This document shows positions 17,792-27,600 of a DNA stretch of 64,000 nt, piece after piece; the first letter of the stretch is position 1, and every line of letters starts with the position of its first letter. The notes beneath the pieces were generated by a model, which was not told the origin of the DNA, ran no database searches, and saw nothing but the letters and a program-made list of their open reading frames with translations. The stretch lies in contig NZXU01000111.1 of assembly GCA_002698425.1 (NCBI GenBank), positions 1 through 64,000 on the forward strand. Reading direction: 5' to 3'. Source of the stretch: Ahrensia sp. Lineage in GTDB: Bacteria > Pseudomonadota > Alphaproteobacteria > Rhizobiales > Rhizobiaceae. A program made the position numbers and the translations under genes.

Positions 17792-18577
17792 TCATCCCTG
17801 TCCAGCTTCGCCGCCGGGAAGGAAGCCGTATTTGGCGAGGATCGCCTGGCCTTCGGCAGCGTTCAGGCGGTCGAGAAAGGCCTGGCCGACCTCGCCGCCG
17901 CCTGTGAGGAGGACGGCCTCATACGCGATTTCCGGATGGCTTGCCGGATCGAAACGGTAGGCGATGGCGAGATCCGGTTCCATGCGCGCATCGGTGGAGT
18001 AGACGATCGCCGCGCCGACCTCGCCGCGCGCGGCCATGGCGAGCGCGACGCGGACATTCTCCGCGAAAGCGGCGTTGGCGGAAACATCGTCCCAGATGCC
18101 GAGCGTTTCGAGCGCCGCCTTTGCGTAGATGCCCGCCGGCACATTGGTCGGATCGCCCATGGCGAAGCGGGAGGAGAGGAGGTCGCCGATATCGGCGCTG
18201 TCGGTCGATATGGAGGCGACGACGAGGCCGTTGCGGGCGATCACCATCGCCTCGCCGGCCAGCCGGTTCGGGGCGTTCTCGCCGAGCCATGTCACCCAGT
18301 CGCGGTTGGCGGATATGTAGACGCCGGCCGGCGCGCCCGCGGCGATCTGGCGGGCGAGCGTCGAGGAACCGGCGACCGAGACGGAGACGGCGCAGCCGGT
18401 GTCGGCCCGGAACCCTTCGGCGAATTCGCCGACGGCGTCGGTCATCGACGCGGCGGCGAAGACGATGAGCGGGCCGTCGCCGCAGTCGAGGTCGGCGGCC
18501 GCCGCCGTGGCGGTGGACAGGGTCAGGGCGGCGAAGGCGGCGAGCGCGCCCCTACGAAAAGCGGTGAGCGATGTCAT
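17792..18577 (-). CDS. modA: Molybdate-binding periplasmic protein ModA
   Basis: A 261-residue periplasmic protein with a signal peptide (about residues 1-27). Family motifs are IVFAAASMTDAVGEFAEGF, VAGSSTLARQIAAGAPAGVYISAN (oxyanion-binding serines), and AKAALETLGIWD. It captures molybdate or tungstate. ATG at 18577 is selected because it opens directly into the signal sequence; the in-frame ATG at 18643 would run across the operator palindrome and into modE. First gene of the modABC transport block. Confidence 0.92.
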   Translation of the reverse strand: MTSLTAFRRGALAAFAALTLSTATAAAADLDCGDGPLIVFAAASMTDAVGEFAEGFRADTGCAVSVSVAGSSTLARQIAAGAPAGVYISANRDWVTWLGENAPNRLAGEAMVIARNGLVVASISTDSADIGDLLSSRFAMGDPTNVPAGIYAKAALETLGIWDDVSANAAFAENVRVALAMAARGEVGAAIVYSTDARMEPDLAIAYRFDPASHPEIAYEAVLLTGGGEVGQAFLDRLNAAEGQAILAKYGFLPGGEAGQG

Positions 18578-18587
18578 GGCGGTTCTC

Positions 18588-18611
18588 CGATGTGTTCTTG
18601 GAAACATATCG
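18588..18611. promoter_or_regulatory. ModE-type operator (Mo-box-like palindrome)
   Basis: Arms CGATGTGTT and AACATATCG, separated by 6 nt, form a palindrome with one mismatch, immediately upstream of modA. Known Mo-boxes pair CG-NTATAT-like arms; the outer CGAT/ATCG and spacing agree, while the inner TGTT/AACA differs. Position between modE and modA supports ModE repression of modABC when molybdate is plentiful. Confidence 0.6.
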
Positions 18612-18626
18612 GGATTCCCCATCCTG

Positions 18627-19007
18627 TCAATCGCCGTTCGCATCGGACGCGGCCTCGGCAGAGAGCATGGATTTCAGCGTGTCGATTTCGGGGGCGGCGG
18701 CCTTTCCGGCCTTGTCCATCATGCGGCGATAGGTGGCGAGGACGTCCTCGCCGGTCCGGGTCAGACGTGCGCCGCCACGCGTGCTGCCGCCGCGCTCGGT
18801 CTCGACGACCGGCTCGCGGAAGGCGGAATTCATCGCCTCGACCAGTGACCATGCGCGCTTGTAGCTCATCTTCATCCGCCGGCCGGCGGCGGCGATGGAG
18901 CCGGTGTCGCGAATGCCCTCCAGCAGATCCGCCTTGCCGGGTCCGATGGCGAAATCGCCGACAAGCGCGATCCGCAAATGCAAGGGCCTCGCCGGATTGT
19001 TGGTCAT
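18627..19007 (-). CDS. modE: ModE-like regulator, DNA-binding domain only
   Basis: A 126-residue LysR-type winged-helix protein matching the N-terminal half of ModE (LRIALVGDFAIGPGKADLLEGI, GSIAAAGRRMKMSYKRAWSLVEAMN, RGGARLTRTGEDVLATYRRM). Full ModE (about 260 residues) carries C-terminal molybdate-binding MOP domains; here they are absent, as is common in alphaproteobacteria. It therefore either senses molybdate through another protein or acts constitutively. It is upstream of modABC, with a palindrome between. Confidence 0.85.
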   Translation of the reverse strand: MTNNPARPLHLRIALVGDFAIGPGKADLLEGIRDTGSIAAAGRRMKMSYKRAWSLVEAMNSAFREPVVETERGGSTRGGARLTRTGEDVLATYRRMMDKAGKAAAPEIDTLKSMLSAEAASDANGD

Positions 19008-19088
19008 GATGCGTCACTTTCCTCCTGCGCGCAGGCGCGCGGCGGAAAAGGTAGCATCCCGACCGGCTTCACTTGAAGCGGAAACCGT

Positions 19089-19811
19089 TCAGGCAGGCGC
19101 GCCTTCGGCGGTTGCGCCGCGGATCGTCGCCTCGACATGGTCGATCAGCGCATCGGGAAGGCCGAGCCGGCCGGCGAGCAGGTCGAGGTAACCGCGTTCG
19201 GCGCGGCTGTCGGGGCTAATGGTCAGGCGAGACGCCGTGTACAGTTCCACTTTCTGCGCGTCCGTTTTTGCCGCCGAGATGATCGTGTCGAGGTCGAGCG
19301 GCGTTGCGAGTTCGCGCTTGATGAATTCGGCGGCGTCCTCGTCGAGGCCGGACAATGCGAGCTTGCCGGCGATCTGTTCGCGCTCCTCGTCATCGACATG
19401 GCCGTCGGCGCGGGCGGCGGCGATCATGGCGCGGATCAGGGCGAGCGCGAATTCATCCTCGCCCTGCGGCGCGGCCGCGGGATCGAACGCCGTGTCGGCG
19501 GGCGGCGGAAGCAGGTCCGGTTCGCCGGCCGCGTCCTGGCGGGTTTCCTCGGGCGACTTGCCGTCCTGGTAGTTTTGCCAGGCCTTCCAGGCGAGGCCGG
19601 CGACGGCAGCGGCCCCGCCGAGCTTGAGCGCCGAGCCGGTGATCGAGCGTCCCGTCGAGGTGCCGAGCAGGATCGCCGCGATGGCGCCGGTGGCGATGGG
19701 ATTGTCCTTGGCCAACTGGCCGACCTGTCCGGCCTTGTCGCGCACGCTGCCTTGCGTGCCGGGAACGTTGCTGTCGAGAAGATCGGTCAGAAGCTTTTTC
19801 GGGTCGAACAT
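19089..19811 (-). CDS. TerB-domain / YebE-like (DUF533) inner-membrane protein
   Basis: A 240-residue protein. Residues 1-6 (MFDPKK) start a soluble N-terminus, followed by hydrophobic, alanine- and glycine-rich segments (about 55-90: NPIATGAIAAILLGTSTGRSI, LGGAAAVAGLAWKAWQNY), a Pro/Asp-rich linker, and a C-terminal TerB-like helical domain (about 130-235: ALIRAMIAAARADGHVDDEER, LYTASRLTISPDSRAERGYLDLLAGRLGLP). The DGHVDDEE acidic loop is the TerB metal-binding site. The role of YebE/DUF533 proteins is unknown; the tellurite link is by domain only. ATG 19811 has AGAGGA upstream. Confidence 0.85.
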   Translation of the reverse strand: MFDPKKLLTDLLDSNVPGTQGSVRDKAGQVGQLAKDNPIATGAIAAILLGTSTGRSITGSALKLGGAAAVAGLAWKAWQNYQDGKSPEETRQDAAGEPDLLPPPADTAFDPAAAPQGEDEFALALIRAMIAAARADGHVDDEEREQIAGKLALSGLDEDAAEFIKRELATPLDLDTIISAAKTDAQKVELYTASRLTISPDSRAERGYLDLLAGRLGLPDALIDHVEATIRGATAEGAPA

Positions 19812-19916
19812 CGGCTGGTCCTCTTGTCGGGAAACGCGGCGCGCCGTGCGCCGGGCAGGCCACACGTGGTGTTTCTACGGAGCCAATGCAACAAAGCGAT
19901 GATCGCGGCGGGTGCG

Positions 19917-19947
19917 ACAAAAACCCCCCGCCGATGGGCGGGGGTTC
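19917..19947 (-). terminator. Terminator after the second TRAP permease operon
   Basis: On the minus strand an 11-bp GC-rich stem (aacccccgccc / ggcggggggtt region, 19946-19922, small loop atc) is followed by TTTTTG. It lies 9 nt after the large-permease stop. Confidence 0.75.
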
Positions 19948-19955
19948 GATGCGTC

Positions 19956-21842
19956 CTACTGGATGGGCGGGGGCTGGCTGAGGTCCGGCTCCTCCGCCGG
20001 CGCGGGTTCGCCGGTCGGCGGCGGCGAACCGTTCAGATTGAGGCCGCCGGGCAGGCCGGGCAGACCCAGAGAGGGCTGCGCGGGCTGCTGGCCGCCGCCG
20101 GACTGGTCGCCCAGGCCCGAAGGCGCGCCATTCAGATTTAGACCGCCCGGCAGACCGAGGCCGCCGCCACCCTGACCGGGAAGACCCGGCAGGCCGCTTG
20201 GCGCCCCGGGCGCGGTCGGCGCGCCCATGCCCGGCAATTGAATCTGCACATCCTCGAGATTCATCGGCTTCTCGTCATCCTTGTAGTGGGTGACGAGGCG
20301 CGGATAGAAGATCACGATCATGATCGCCAGGAACTGGATCACGATAAAGGGCAGCGCGCCCTTGTAGATCTCTGTGGTGCGGATTCCCTCGATGAACTTG
20401 CCCGTGACGACGTCGTTCCACGCCTTGGCCGGCGAGATGGAGCGCAGATAGAAGAGCGCGAAGCCGAAGGGCGGCGTCAGGAAGGACGTCTGCAGGTTGA
20501 TGCCGAGGATGATGCCGAGCCAGATCAGGTCGATACCGAGTGTCTCGGCCGGGCCGACCAGCAGCGGCACGACGATGAAGGCGATCTCGAAGAAATCGAG
20601 GAAACATCCGAGAATGAAGACGATGATCGTCACGACGACGAGGAAGCCGTGTTCGCCGCCGGGCAGCGAGAGCAGCAGCTCCTCGATCCACAGATGTCCG
20701 TTGATGCCGTAGAAGGTCAGGCCGAAGACACGCGCGCCGATCAGGATGAACATCACGAAGGATGTCAGCTTGGTGGTGGAATCGAGTGCTTCCTTCAGCG
20801 ACGTCATGTTGAGGCGGCGCTTGATGAAGGCGAGGATCAGCGCGCCGGTCGCGCCCATGGCGCCGCCTTCGGTCGGCGTGGCGATGCCGAGGAAGATCGT
20901 TCCCAATACGAGGAAGATCAGCGCCAGCGGCGGGATCAGCACGATGATGACCTGTTCGGCCAGGCGCGAGATGATGCCGAGCTTCAGATAGCGGTTGGCG
21001 AGGCTGACGGCGAGCGCGGTGGCGGTCGCCAGCGTGGCCGACCAGACGAAGCGGGTCTCGTAGCGCAGGCCGTCGAAGACGAAATGGTAGAGCAGGTAAT
21101 GCAGGCCGACCGTGAGGGCGATCATCGCGAGCAGCGAGACAACGCCGCCGCCCAATGTTCGGAACTCGGCGGGCAGGGCCGGCGCTGCCTTCGGCCGGAT
21201 CAGCGTGACGATGAAGATGTAGGCGCAGTACATCGCGATGATCATCACCGCCGGCAGCAGCGCGCCGACATACATGTCGCCGACCGAGCGGCCGAGCTGG
21301 TCCGACATGACGATGAGGACGAGCGACGGCGGGACGATCTGCGCCAGCGTGCCGGAAGCGGCGATGGTGCCGGTGGCAAGCGAGCGGTCATAGCCGTAGC
21401 GCATCATGATCGGCAGCGAGATCAGGCCCATGGCGATCACCGAGGCGGCGACAACGCCGGTGGTCGCGCCGAGCAGCGCGCCGACGAAGATCACCGCATA
21501 GGCGAGGCCGCCGCGGATCGGGCCGAAAAGCTGGCCGATCGTGTCGAGCAGGTCTTCGGCCATGCGCGATCGTTCGAGTATCAGCCCCATGAAGGTGAAG
21601 AAGGGAATCGCCAGCAACGTGTCGTTGCGCATGACGTCGAAGATGCGGTTGGCGTTGGCCTGCAAGAGGTTCGGGAACAGGCGAATCTGGTCAGGTGCGA
21701 AGACCGACAGTTCGACACCGACGAAGAAGAAGACGAGGCCGCCGGCGGCGAGGGTGAAGGCGACCGGGTAGCCGAGCAGCAGAAGCGCCATCACCGAAGT
21801 GAACATGATGGGCGCGAGATTGTGGGCGATAAGCTCGATCAT
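19956..21842 (-). CDS. TRAP transporter large permease with Pro/Gly-rich repeat tail
   Basis: A 628-residue DctM-family permease. The core (residues 1 to about 535) has the motifs NDTLLAIPFFTFMGLILERSRMAEDLLD, GALLGATTGVVAASVIAMG, SGTLAQIVPPSLVLIVMSD, and FLGIATPTEGGAMGATGA. The last 85 or so residues are low-complexity: LPGLPGQGGGGLGLPGGLNLNG and a second LGLPGLPGGLNLNG copy, ending in an acidic, proline-rich tail (PAPAEEPDLSQPPPIQ). The permease text resembles the group paired with TakP-type binding proteins for 2-oxo acids or with mannitol/chloroaromatic systems, but no binding protein is nearby. ATG overlaps the small permease stop as ATGA. Confidence 0.9.
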   Translation of the reverse strand: MIELIAHNLAPIMFTSVMALLLLGYPVAFTLAAGGLVFFFVGVELSVFAPDQIRLFPNLLQANANRIFDVMRNDTLLAIPFFTFMGLILERSRMAEDLLDTIGQLFGPIRGGLAYAVIFVGALLGATTGVVAASVIAMGLISLPIMMRYGYDRSLATGTIAASGTLAQIVPPSLVLIVMSDQLGRSVGDMYVGALLPAVMIIAMYCAYIFIVTLIRPKAAPALPAEFRTLGGGVVSLLAMIALTVGLHYLLYHFVFDGLRYETRFVWSATLATATALAVSLANRYLKLGIISRLAEQVIIVLIPPLALIFLVLGTIFLGIATPTEGGAMGATGALILAFIKRRLNMTSLKEALDSTTKLTSFVMFILIGARVFGLTFYGINGHLWIEELLLSLPGGEHGFLVVVTIIVFILGCFLDFFEIAFIVVPLLVGPAETLGIDLIWLGIILGINLQTSFLTPPFGFALFYLRSISPAKAWNDVVTGKFIEGIRTTEIYKGALPFIVIQFLAIMIVIFYPRLVTHYKDDEKPMNLEDVQIQLPGMGAPTAPGAPSGLPGLPGQGGGGLGLPGGLNLNGAPSGLGDQSGGGQQPAQPSLGLPGLPGGLNLNGSPPPTGEPAPAEEPDLSQPPPIQ

Positions 21843-22432
21843 GCTTTCGGCCCCTCTTCGGTCAGGTGGGCCGGCGTTTCCATCTCGCGGACGGCGGGCG
21901 GCAGATCGCTCTCCTCGTTCGGGTCCTCGATGATGCCGGCGATGACGGCGATCCGCTTGATGATTTCCGAGAAGGCCTGGGCGAGCAGGAGGGCGAAGCC
22001 GAGGAAGACCATGGCCTTGGCCGGCCACAGCGTCAGGCCGCCGGCATTGACCGAGATCTCGCCGGAGCGGATCGCGTTCATCATGAACGGATAGCCGAGC
22101 CACACCATGATGCCGCAAAAGGGCAGCAGGAAGAATATGTGGCCGAGCAGGTCGATCCAGTCGCGCACCTTCTTGGAGAAGTTCGACATGACGATGTCGA
22201 TGCGGACATGCTCGTTGCGCTGCAGCGTGTAGGCGGCGGCGAGCATGAAGACCGTGCCGTAAAGGTACCACTGCAGTTCGAGCCAGGCGTTCGACGAGGT
22301 GTCGAACACCTTGCGGATCGTCGCGTTGCCGGCGCTGACCAGCACGGCGACCAGAATGAGCCATGACACGGACCGGCCGACAAAGGCGGTCACGGCGTCG
22401 ATGGCGCGTGACAGTTTCAACAATGGAGCCAT
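21839..22432 (-). CDS. TRAP transporter small permease subunit
   Basis: A 197-residue DctQ-family protein with four membrane helices. Residues about 35-75 (SAGNATIRKVFDTSSNAWLELQWYLYGTVFMLAAAYTLQRNEHVRID) hold the family signature. It complexes with the large permease, to which it is translationally coupled. ATG at 22432 is preferred for the GGGGAG 4 nt upstream; ATG at 22444 would add four residues. Unlike the dctPQM operon, no binding-protein gene is adjacent; the upstream neighbour is divergent. Confidence 0.85.
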   Translation of the reverse strand: MAPLLKLSRAIDAVTAFVGRSVSWLILVAVLVSAGNATIRKVFDTSSNAWLELQWYLYGTVFMLAAAYTLQRNEHVRIDIVMSNFSKKVRDWIDLLGHIFFLLPFCGIMVWLGYPFMMNAIRSGEISVNAGGLTLWPAKAMVFLGFALLLAQAFSEIIKRIAVIAGIIEDPNEESDLPPAVREMETPAHLTEEGPKA

Positions 22433-22786
22433 CTCTCTCCCCATATGCGGGCTATGTGAAGGGACGGTCCGGCCGGCGACCCCTCCCGTGGCCGTCGTCC
22501 TCGTCCCTTTGCAGCAGCGTCCGACACGTCAGACGCACATGAAAAGTCCCGCCGGTCAAGGCGAAGTGCGCGGCTAGCTAGCATTACGGTCCGGAATTCA
22601 CAATCGAGTGGTCAGAAATTTTGACCACTATTCAGGGGGGCGCCGGGCGCCGGTTACATAAAACCGTCTACTGACTGTGCAAGCATGGCGGATTGAAGGG
22701 TATGATGCGCGCGGGGCGTGTAAAGACTTGCCCTGACGATGGAAATTATATTTGATTGACGAGTCAAACAAAAAGGGAGAGTTCCA
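22433..22786. other. Divergent promoter region with two palindromic operator candidates
   Basis: These 354 bases separate the TRAP permeases (minus) from the ABC binding protein (plus). At 22607-22629 the arms AGTGGTCA and TGACCACT form an 8-bp perfect inverted repeat with a 7-nt A/T-rich spacer, typical in form for a GntR-type operator. At 22756-22767 the sequence TTGACGAGTCAA is a 12-bp near-perfect palindrome 19 nt before the start at 22787, with outer TTTGA/TCAAA also pairing. No regulator gene adjoins; the cognate protein is unknown. Confidence 0.6.
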
Positions 22787-24376
22787 ATGAGTAAATCTCA
22801 TGATTTGAGATTTCCGGGTAGCGGTACGGCGACCAGGCGTCATTTTCTGCAGGCAGGCGCCGCGACCGGTCTCGCCGTGGCCGGCTTTTCCGCCGGTATG
22901 GCGCCGCGCGCGGCCTTCGCGCAGCCCAAGAGGGGCGGCACCATTCGCCACGCAAAGGGCCATGGCAATACGAGCGACACGCTCGATCCGGCAACATGGA
23001 CCAACGGTTTCACGGTCGCGCTGCCCTTCGGCATGCATGGCTATCTGACTGTCGTCGCCCCGGACGGTTCGCTGGAAGCCTCTCTGGCCGAAAGCTGGGA
23101 AGCGACGCCGGACGCAAAGGTCTGGCGCTTCAAGATCCGCAAGGGCGTCACCTACCATTCGGGCAAGCCCCTGACGCTGGATGACGTCATCGACTCGGTC
23201 AATTATCACCGCGGCGAGAACTCGACCTCGGTCGCCAAGCCGATCGTCGCGTCGATCGCGAATATCTCGAAGGACGGCGACGATACGGTCGTGTTCGAGC
23301 TCGAAGCCGGCAGCGCCGACTTCCCGTTCGTCTTCACCGACTACCACATGGCGATCTGCCCGTCCGACGGCAATGGCGGCATCGACTGGCGGTCCGGCGA
23401 CGGCTGCGGGCCTTACAAGCTGATGAATTTCGATCCGGGCGTTATCGCTCAGCTCGAACGGTTCACCGATGACTGGAACCAGAATCGCGGCTGGTTCGAC
23501 GCTGTCGAGATGCTGTCCGTGGTCGACCTGAACGCCCGCACGACGGCGCTCGTTTCGGGCGATGTCGACATGATCGACAAGCTCGACCTGAAGACCGTCG
23601 GTCTGCTCGGCCGCAAGCCGGGCGTCGAGATCAACTCGATCGCGGGTCCGCAATATTATTCCTTCGCGGCGCGCTGCGACACGGCGCCCTTCGATGATCT
23701 GAATGTGCGCCTTGCGCTGAAGCACGCCATCAACCGGCAGGACCTGGTCGACAAGATTCTGTTCGGGCACGGCACCGTCGGCAACGACCAGCCGATCGGA
23801 CCGAGCTACCGCTTCTACGATGGCGACATCCCGCAGACGGCATACGATCCCGACAAGGCCAAGTTCTACCTGAAAGAGGCCGGGCTCGACAGTCTCGAGG
23901 TTGCGCTCTCGGCCGCCGACGCGGCCTTCCCCGGCGCGGTCGACTCGGCCGTTCTCTACCAGGACGCCGCGGCCAAGGCCGGCATCAAGCTGACCGTCAA
24001 CCGCGTGCCGAATGACGGCTACTGGTCCGATGTCTGGCTCAAGCATCCGTTCTGCGCCGTCTATTGGGGCGGCCGGCCGACCGAGGACCAGATATTCACC
24101 ACGGCCTATGCCTCGGGCGCAGCCTGGAACGACAGCTACTGGGACAATGCGCGGTTCAACGAGTTGCTGGTGGCCGCGCGCGCCGAACTCGACGAGACGA
24201 AGCGGGCCGGAATGTATTCCGAGATGCAGCAGATCGTCTCCCAGGACGGCGGCACGGTCCTGCCGATGTTCGCGAACTTCGTCTTCGCCACCAACGACAA
24301 GATCGCCCATGGCGATATGGCGTCGAATTTCGACTGCGACGGCGAGCGCTGGATGGAGCGTTGGTGGTTCGCCTGA
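22787..24376 (+). CDS. ABC transporter substrate-binding protein (family 5, peptide type), Tat-exported
   Basis: A 529-residue SBP_bac_5 protein. The N-terminus has a twin-arginine signal (TATRRHFLQAG, R17-R18, then a hydrophobic stretch to about residue 44). The mature part opens GGTIRHAKGHGNTSDTLDPATW and has the family stretches LAESWEATPDAKVWRFKIRKGVTYHSGKPLTLDDVIDS and DLNVRLALKHAINRQDLVDKILFGHG. Such proteins bind di/oligopeptides, nickel or other solutes. No permease or ATPase genes are next to it, so it is an orphan that must work with components encoded elsewhere. GGGAGAG precedes the ATG. Confidence 0.88.
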   Translation: MSKSHDLRFPGSGTATRRHFLQAGAATGLAVAGFSAGMAPRAAFAQPKRGGTIRHAKGHGNTSDTLDPATWTNGFTVALPFGMHGYLTVVAPDGSLEASLAESWEATPDAKVWRFKIRKGVTYHSGKPLTLDDVIDSVNYHRGENSTSVAKPIVASIANISKDGDDTVVFELEAGSADFPFVFTDYHMAICPSDGNGGIDWRSGDGCGPYKLMNFDPGVIAQLERFTDDWNQNRGWFDAVEMLSVVDLNARTTALVSGDVDMIDKLDLKTVGLLGRKPGVEINSIAGPQYYSFAARCDTAPFDDLNVRLALKHAINRQDLVDKILFGHGTVGNDQPIGPSYRFYDGDIPQTAYDPDKAKFYLKEAGLDSLEVALSAADAAFPGAVDSAVLYQDAAAKAGIKLTVNRVPNDGYWSDVWLKHPFCAVYWGGRPTEDQIFTTAYASGAAWNDSYWDNARFNELLVAARAELDETKRAGMYSEMQQIVSQDGGTVLPMFANFVFATNDKIAHGDMASNFDCDGERWMERWWFA

Positions 24377-24388
24377 TCTGACAAGGCG

Positions 24389-24419
24389 GCCGCGCGGACC
24401 CGTTCACGGTCCGCGCGGC
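24389..24419 (+). other. Strong 3' stem-loop after the binding protein
   Basis: A perfect 12-bp stem (gccgcgcggacc / ggtccgcgcggc) with a 7-nt loop lies 12 nt after the stop. There is no T tract, so it may stabilise the mRNA or act with Rho instead of being a classical terminator. Confidence 0.65.
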
Positions 24420-24624
24420 TGCAATCCTTCGCCGGTGGCCGATGCCAAGCGGCGCGATTTCAAGAAATTGCGCATATCGTCTGCATCAATCGCGTTTGTT
24501 GCACCGGAAGTTTCTGATTTTTCTCAATCTTTCTGTTTCGCTTCCGGCAAGCGAAATGATTTGACGTATTCGCCGCGAAGCCCAAAACTGTGCCCGGGCA
24601 GAACGAGTCCTCGTGGAGAACCAC

Positions 24625-27600
24625 ATGCAGCTCAACCCGGTCAAGCTTGACGACAAGTACGACCTGACCTGCGACAGAATCTACGTCACCGGTTCGCAAG
24701 CCATCGTGCGCATGCTGCTCATGCAGCGCGAGCGCGACCGCCTCTCCGGGCTCGATACGGCCGGTTTCGTCTCCGGCTATCGCGGGTCTCCGATCAGTGG
24801 GCTCGATCAGCAATTGTGGTCGGCGGGCCGTCAGCTGGAGCAGTCCCGCATCACGTTCCAGCCCGGCCTCAACGAGGAACTGGCGGCGACGGCGTGCTGG
24901 GGCACGCAGCAGGCGGAGATCGGCGGGCAGGGCCGTCATGACGGCGTTTTCGCGCTCTGGTACGCAAAGGGGCCGGGCGTCGACCGCAGCGGCGACGTTT
25001 TCCGCCACGCCAATCTCGCCGGAACATCGAAACATGGCGGCGTTCTGGCGCTGATGGGGGACGACCATACGGCGGAATCGTCGACGAACGCCCATCAGAG
25101 CGATTTCGCCTTTGTCGACACGTCGATCCCGATCTTCAATCCCGCCGGGGTGCAGGAGATCATCGATTACGGACTGCATGCCTATGCGATGAGCCGCTTC
25201 GCCGGCACTTGGGCGGCGATGAAATGCGTCAAGGACAACATCGAATCGACCGCGTCGGTCCATGCCGGAATGGATCGGGTCGTGCCGCGCATGCCGAATT
25301 TCGAGATGCCGCCGGGCGGGCTCAATATCCGCCCGATGAGCATCGATTTCCTCGGCCAGGAGGAACGTCTGCATCGCTACAAGCGCGAGGCGGCCATCGC
25401 CTATTCGAGGGCGAACGGCATCGACCGTGTCGTGTGGAGCGGCGGCGCGAAACCGAAACTCGGGCTCGTCGCATCGGGCAAGAACTATCTCGACCTGCGC
25501 GAGGCGCTGGCCGATCTCGGCATCGACGAGGCGGCTGCCGAGCGGCTGGGCATCCGGCTCTACAAGATCGGCATGACATGGCCGCTCGACCCGGACGACC
25601 TGAAGCGGTTCGCGGACGGGCTGCACACGATCTTCGTCGTCGAGGAAAAGCGCGGCCTGATCGAGGTGCAGATCAAGGAAGAGCTCTACGGGCTTGCCAA
25701 CCGGCCGCTGGTGATCGGCAAGCGCGACGAGGAAAACCGCGACCTCTTTCCGATCATGGGCGCGCTCGACCCGAACGACATCGCCATCGCTGTCGGCGAG
25801 CGGGTACTGTCTGTCTGCGGCGAAAGCGAGGAGATCCGGCAGCGCATCGCGCATTTGAAGTCGGTCCAGGACGCTTACGCCGGCAAGCAGGATGTCGCGG
25901 CGCGGCTGCCGACCTTTTGTCCCGGCTGTCCGCACAATACCTCGACGCGGGTGCCCGAAGGCGCGCGCGCCTCGGCGGGGATCGGCTGTCATTTCATGGC
26001 GGTCTGGATGGAGCGCGACACCGAAGGCTTCACCCAGATGGGCGGCGAGGGCGCCAACTGGGTCGGCGAGGCGCCGTTCTCGAAGCGCGACCATATCTTC
26101 CAGAATCTCGGCGACGGGACCTATAACCATTCCGGTTCGCTGGCGCTGCGCTTCGCGCTCGCCGCGAACGTCAACATCACCTACAAGATCCTCTTCAACG
26201 ACGCCGTCGCGATGACCGGCGGCCAGCATGTCGAGGGCAATCTGACCGTCGACGAAATCGCCCGGCAGGTGCGCGCCGAAGGCGTCGAGCGCATTGCCGT
26301 CGTCTCCGACGAGCCGGACAAATATGCCGGCCATGCGACGTTCCCCGGCAACACGACGATCCATCATCGCGACGATCTCGATGCCGTGCAGCGCGAATTG
26401 CAGACCGTGCCGGGCGTGTCGGTTCTTCTCTACGACCAGACCTGCGCCGCGGAAAAGCGCCGGCGCAGGAAGCGCGGAACCTTCCCCGATCCCGACAAGC
26501 GGGTGCTGATCAACGAGCTGGTCTGCGAAGGCTGCGGCGATTGCGGCGTGCAGTCGAACTGCGTGGCGATCCAGCCGGTGGAGACCGAGTTCGGCCGCAA
26601 GCGGCGCATCGACCAGTCGAGCTGCAACAAGGATTTCTCCTGCGTGAAGGGCTTCTGCCCGTCCTTCGTGACGGTGCATGGCGCGAAACCGCGCAAAGCA
26701 AAGCCCGCCGAGCGCAAGATCGATCCGCTGGAGGGCGTTCCCGAGGCGCCGGTCTTCGCGCTTCACGACAATCGCGAGGAGTGGGCCGCCATCATCGATG
26801 GTATCGGCGGCACCGGCGTGGTGACGATCGGCGCGATCATCGGCATGGCGGCGCATCTGGAAGGCAAGGGCATCGGCGCGATCGACATGGCGGGACTGGC
26901 GCAAAAGGGCGGCGCGGTCTTCACCAACATGCGCATCGGGCGGACGCCGGAAGCGGTCTCGACCATCCGCGTCTCGCCGGGCAAGGCGGACCTCGTGCTC
27001 GGCTGCGACATCGTCGTGACGGGCAACCGCAAGGTGCTCGGCGCGATTCGCAAGGACGAGACCGTCGTCATCGTCAACAAGGCCGAGGTGATGCCGGGCG
27101 ATTTCGCCCGCCACCGCGACTACCGGCTGCCGACCGACAGGCTGGTCGCCGCCATTCGCGAAGCGGCCGGCGAGACCGGGCCGCTTTTCGTCGATGCGGC
27201 GCGCATCGCCGAGGCTTTGTTCGCCAATTCCATCGCCGCCAACATGTTCATGTTGGGCATCGCCGCGCAGCAGGGCGGCCTGCCCGTCTCCACCCAGGCA
27301 ATCGAACAGGCGATCCGGCTGAACGGGCAGGCTGTCGAGATGAATGTCGCGGCGTTTCGCTGGGGCCGGCGCATGGCGCATGATCCCAAGGCGATCACGG
27401 ACATGATGAATGCGCGCGGCCGGGGCGCGGATCGCAAAATCGCCCAGACGCTCGAAGAAATCATCTCCGTTCGCGAGGATTTCCTCGCGGTTTACCATAA
27501 TCGCTCTTATGCAAAGCGTTTCCGCGAGCGGATCGACGCGATCGCGGCGCGCGAAAGCGCCCTGACCAAGGCACCGGGCGCGCTGACGGAAACGGCGGCG

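Noticed and set aside
19970..20230. Repeat-like DNA at 19.97-20.23 kb as a possible CRISPR or tandem array
   Set aside because: The repetition follows the codons of the Leu-Pro-Gly tail and has no constant spacers or repeat units.
24389..24419. Stem-loop after the binding protein as a Rho-independent terminator
   Set aside because: No T tract follows; it is described only as a 3' stem-loop.
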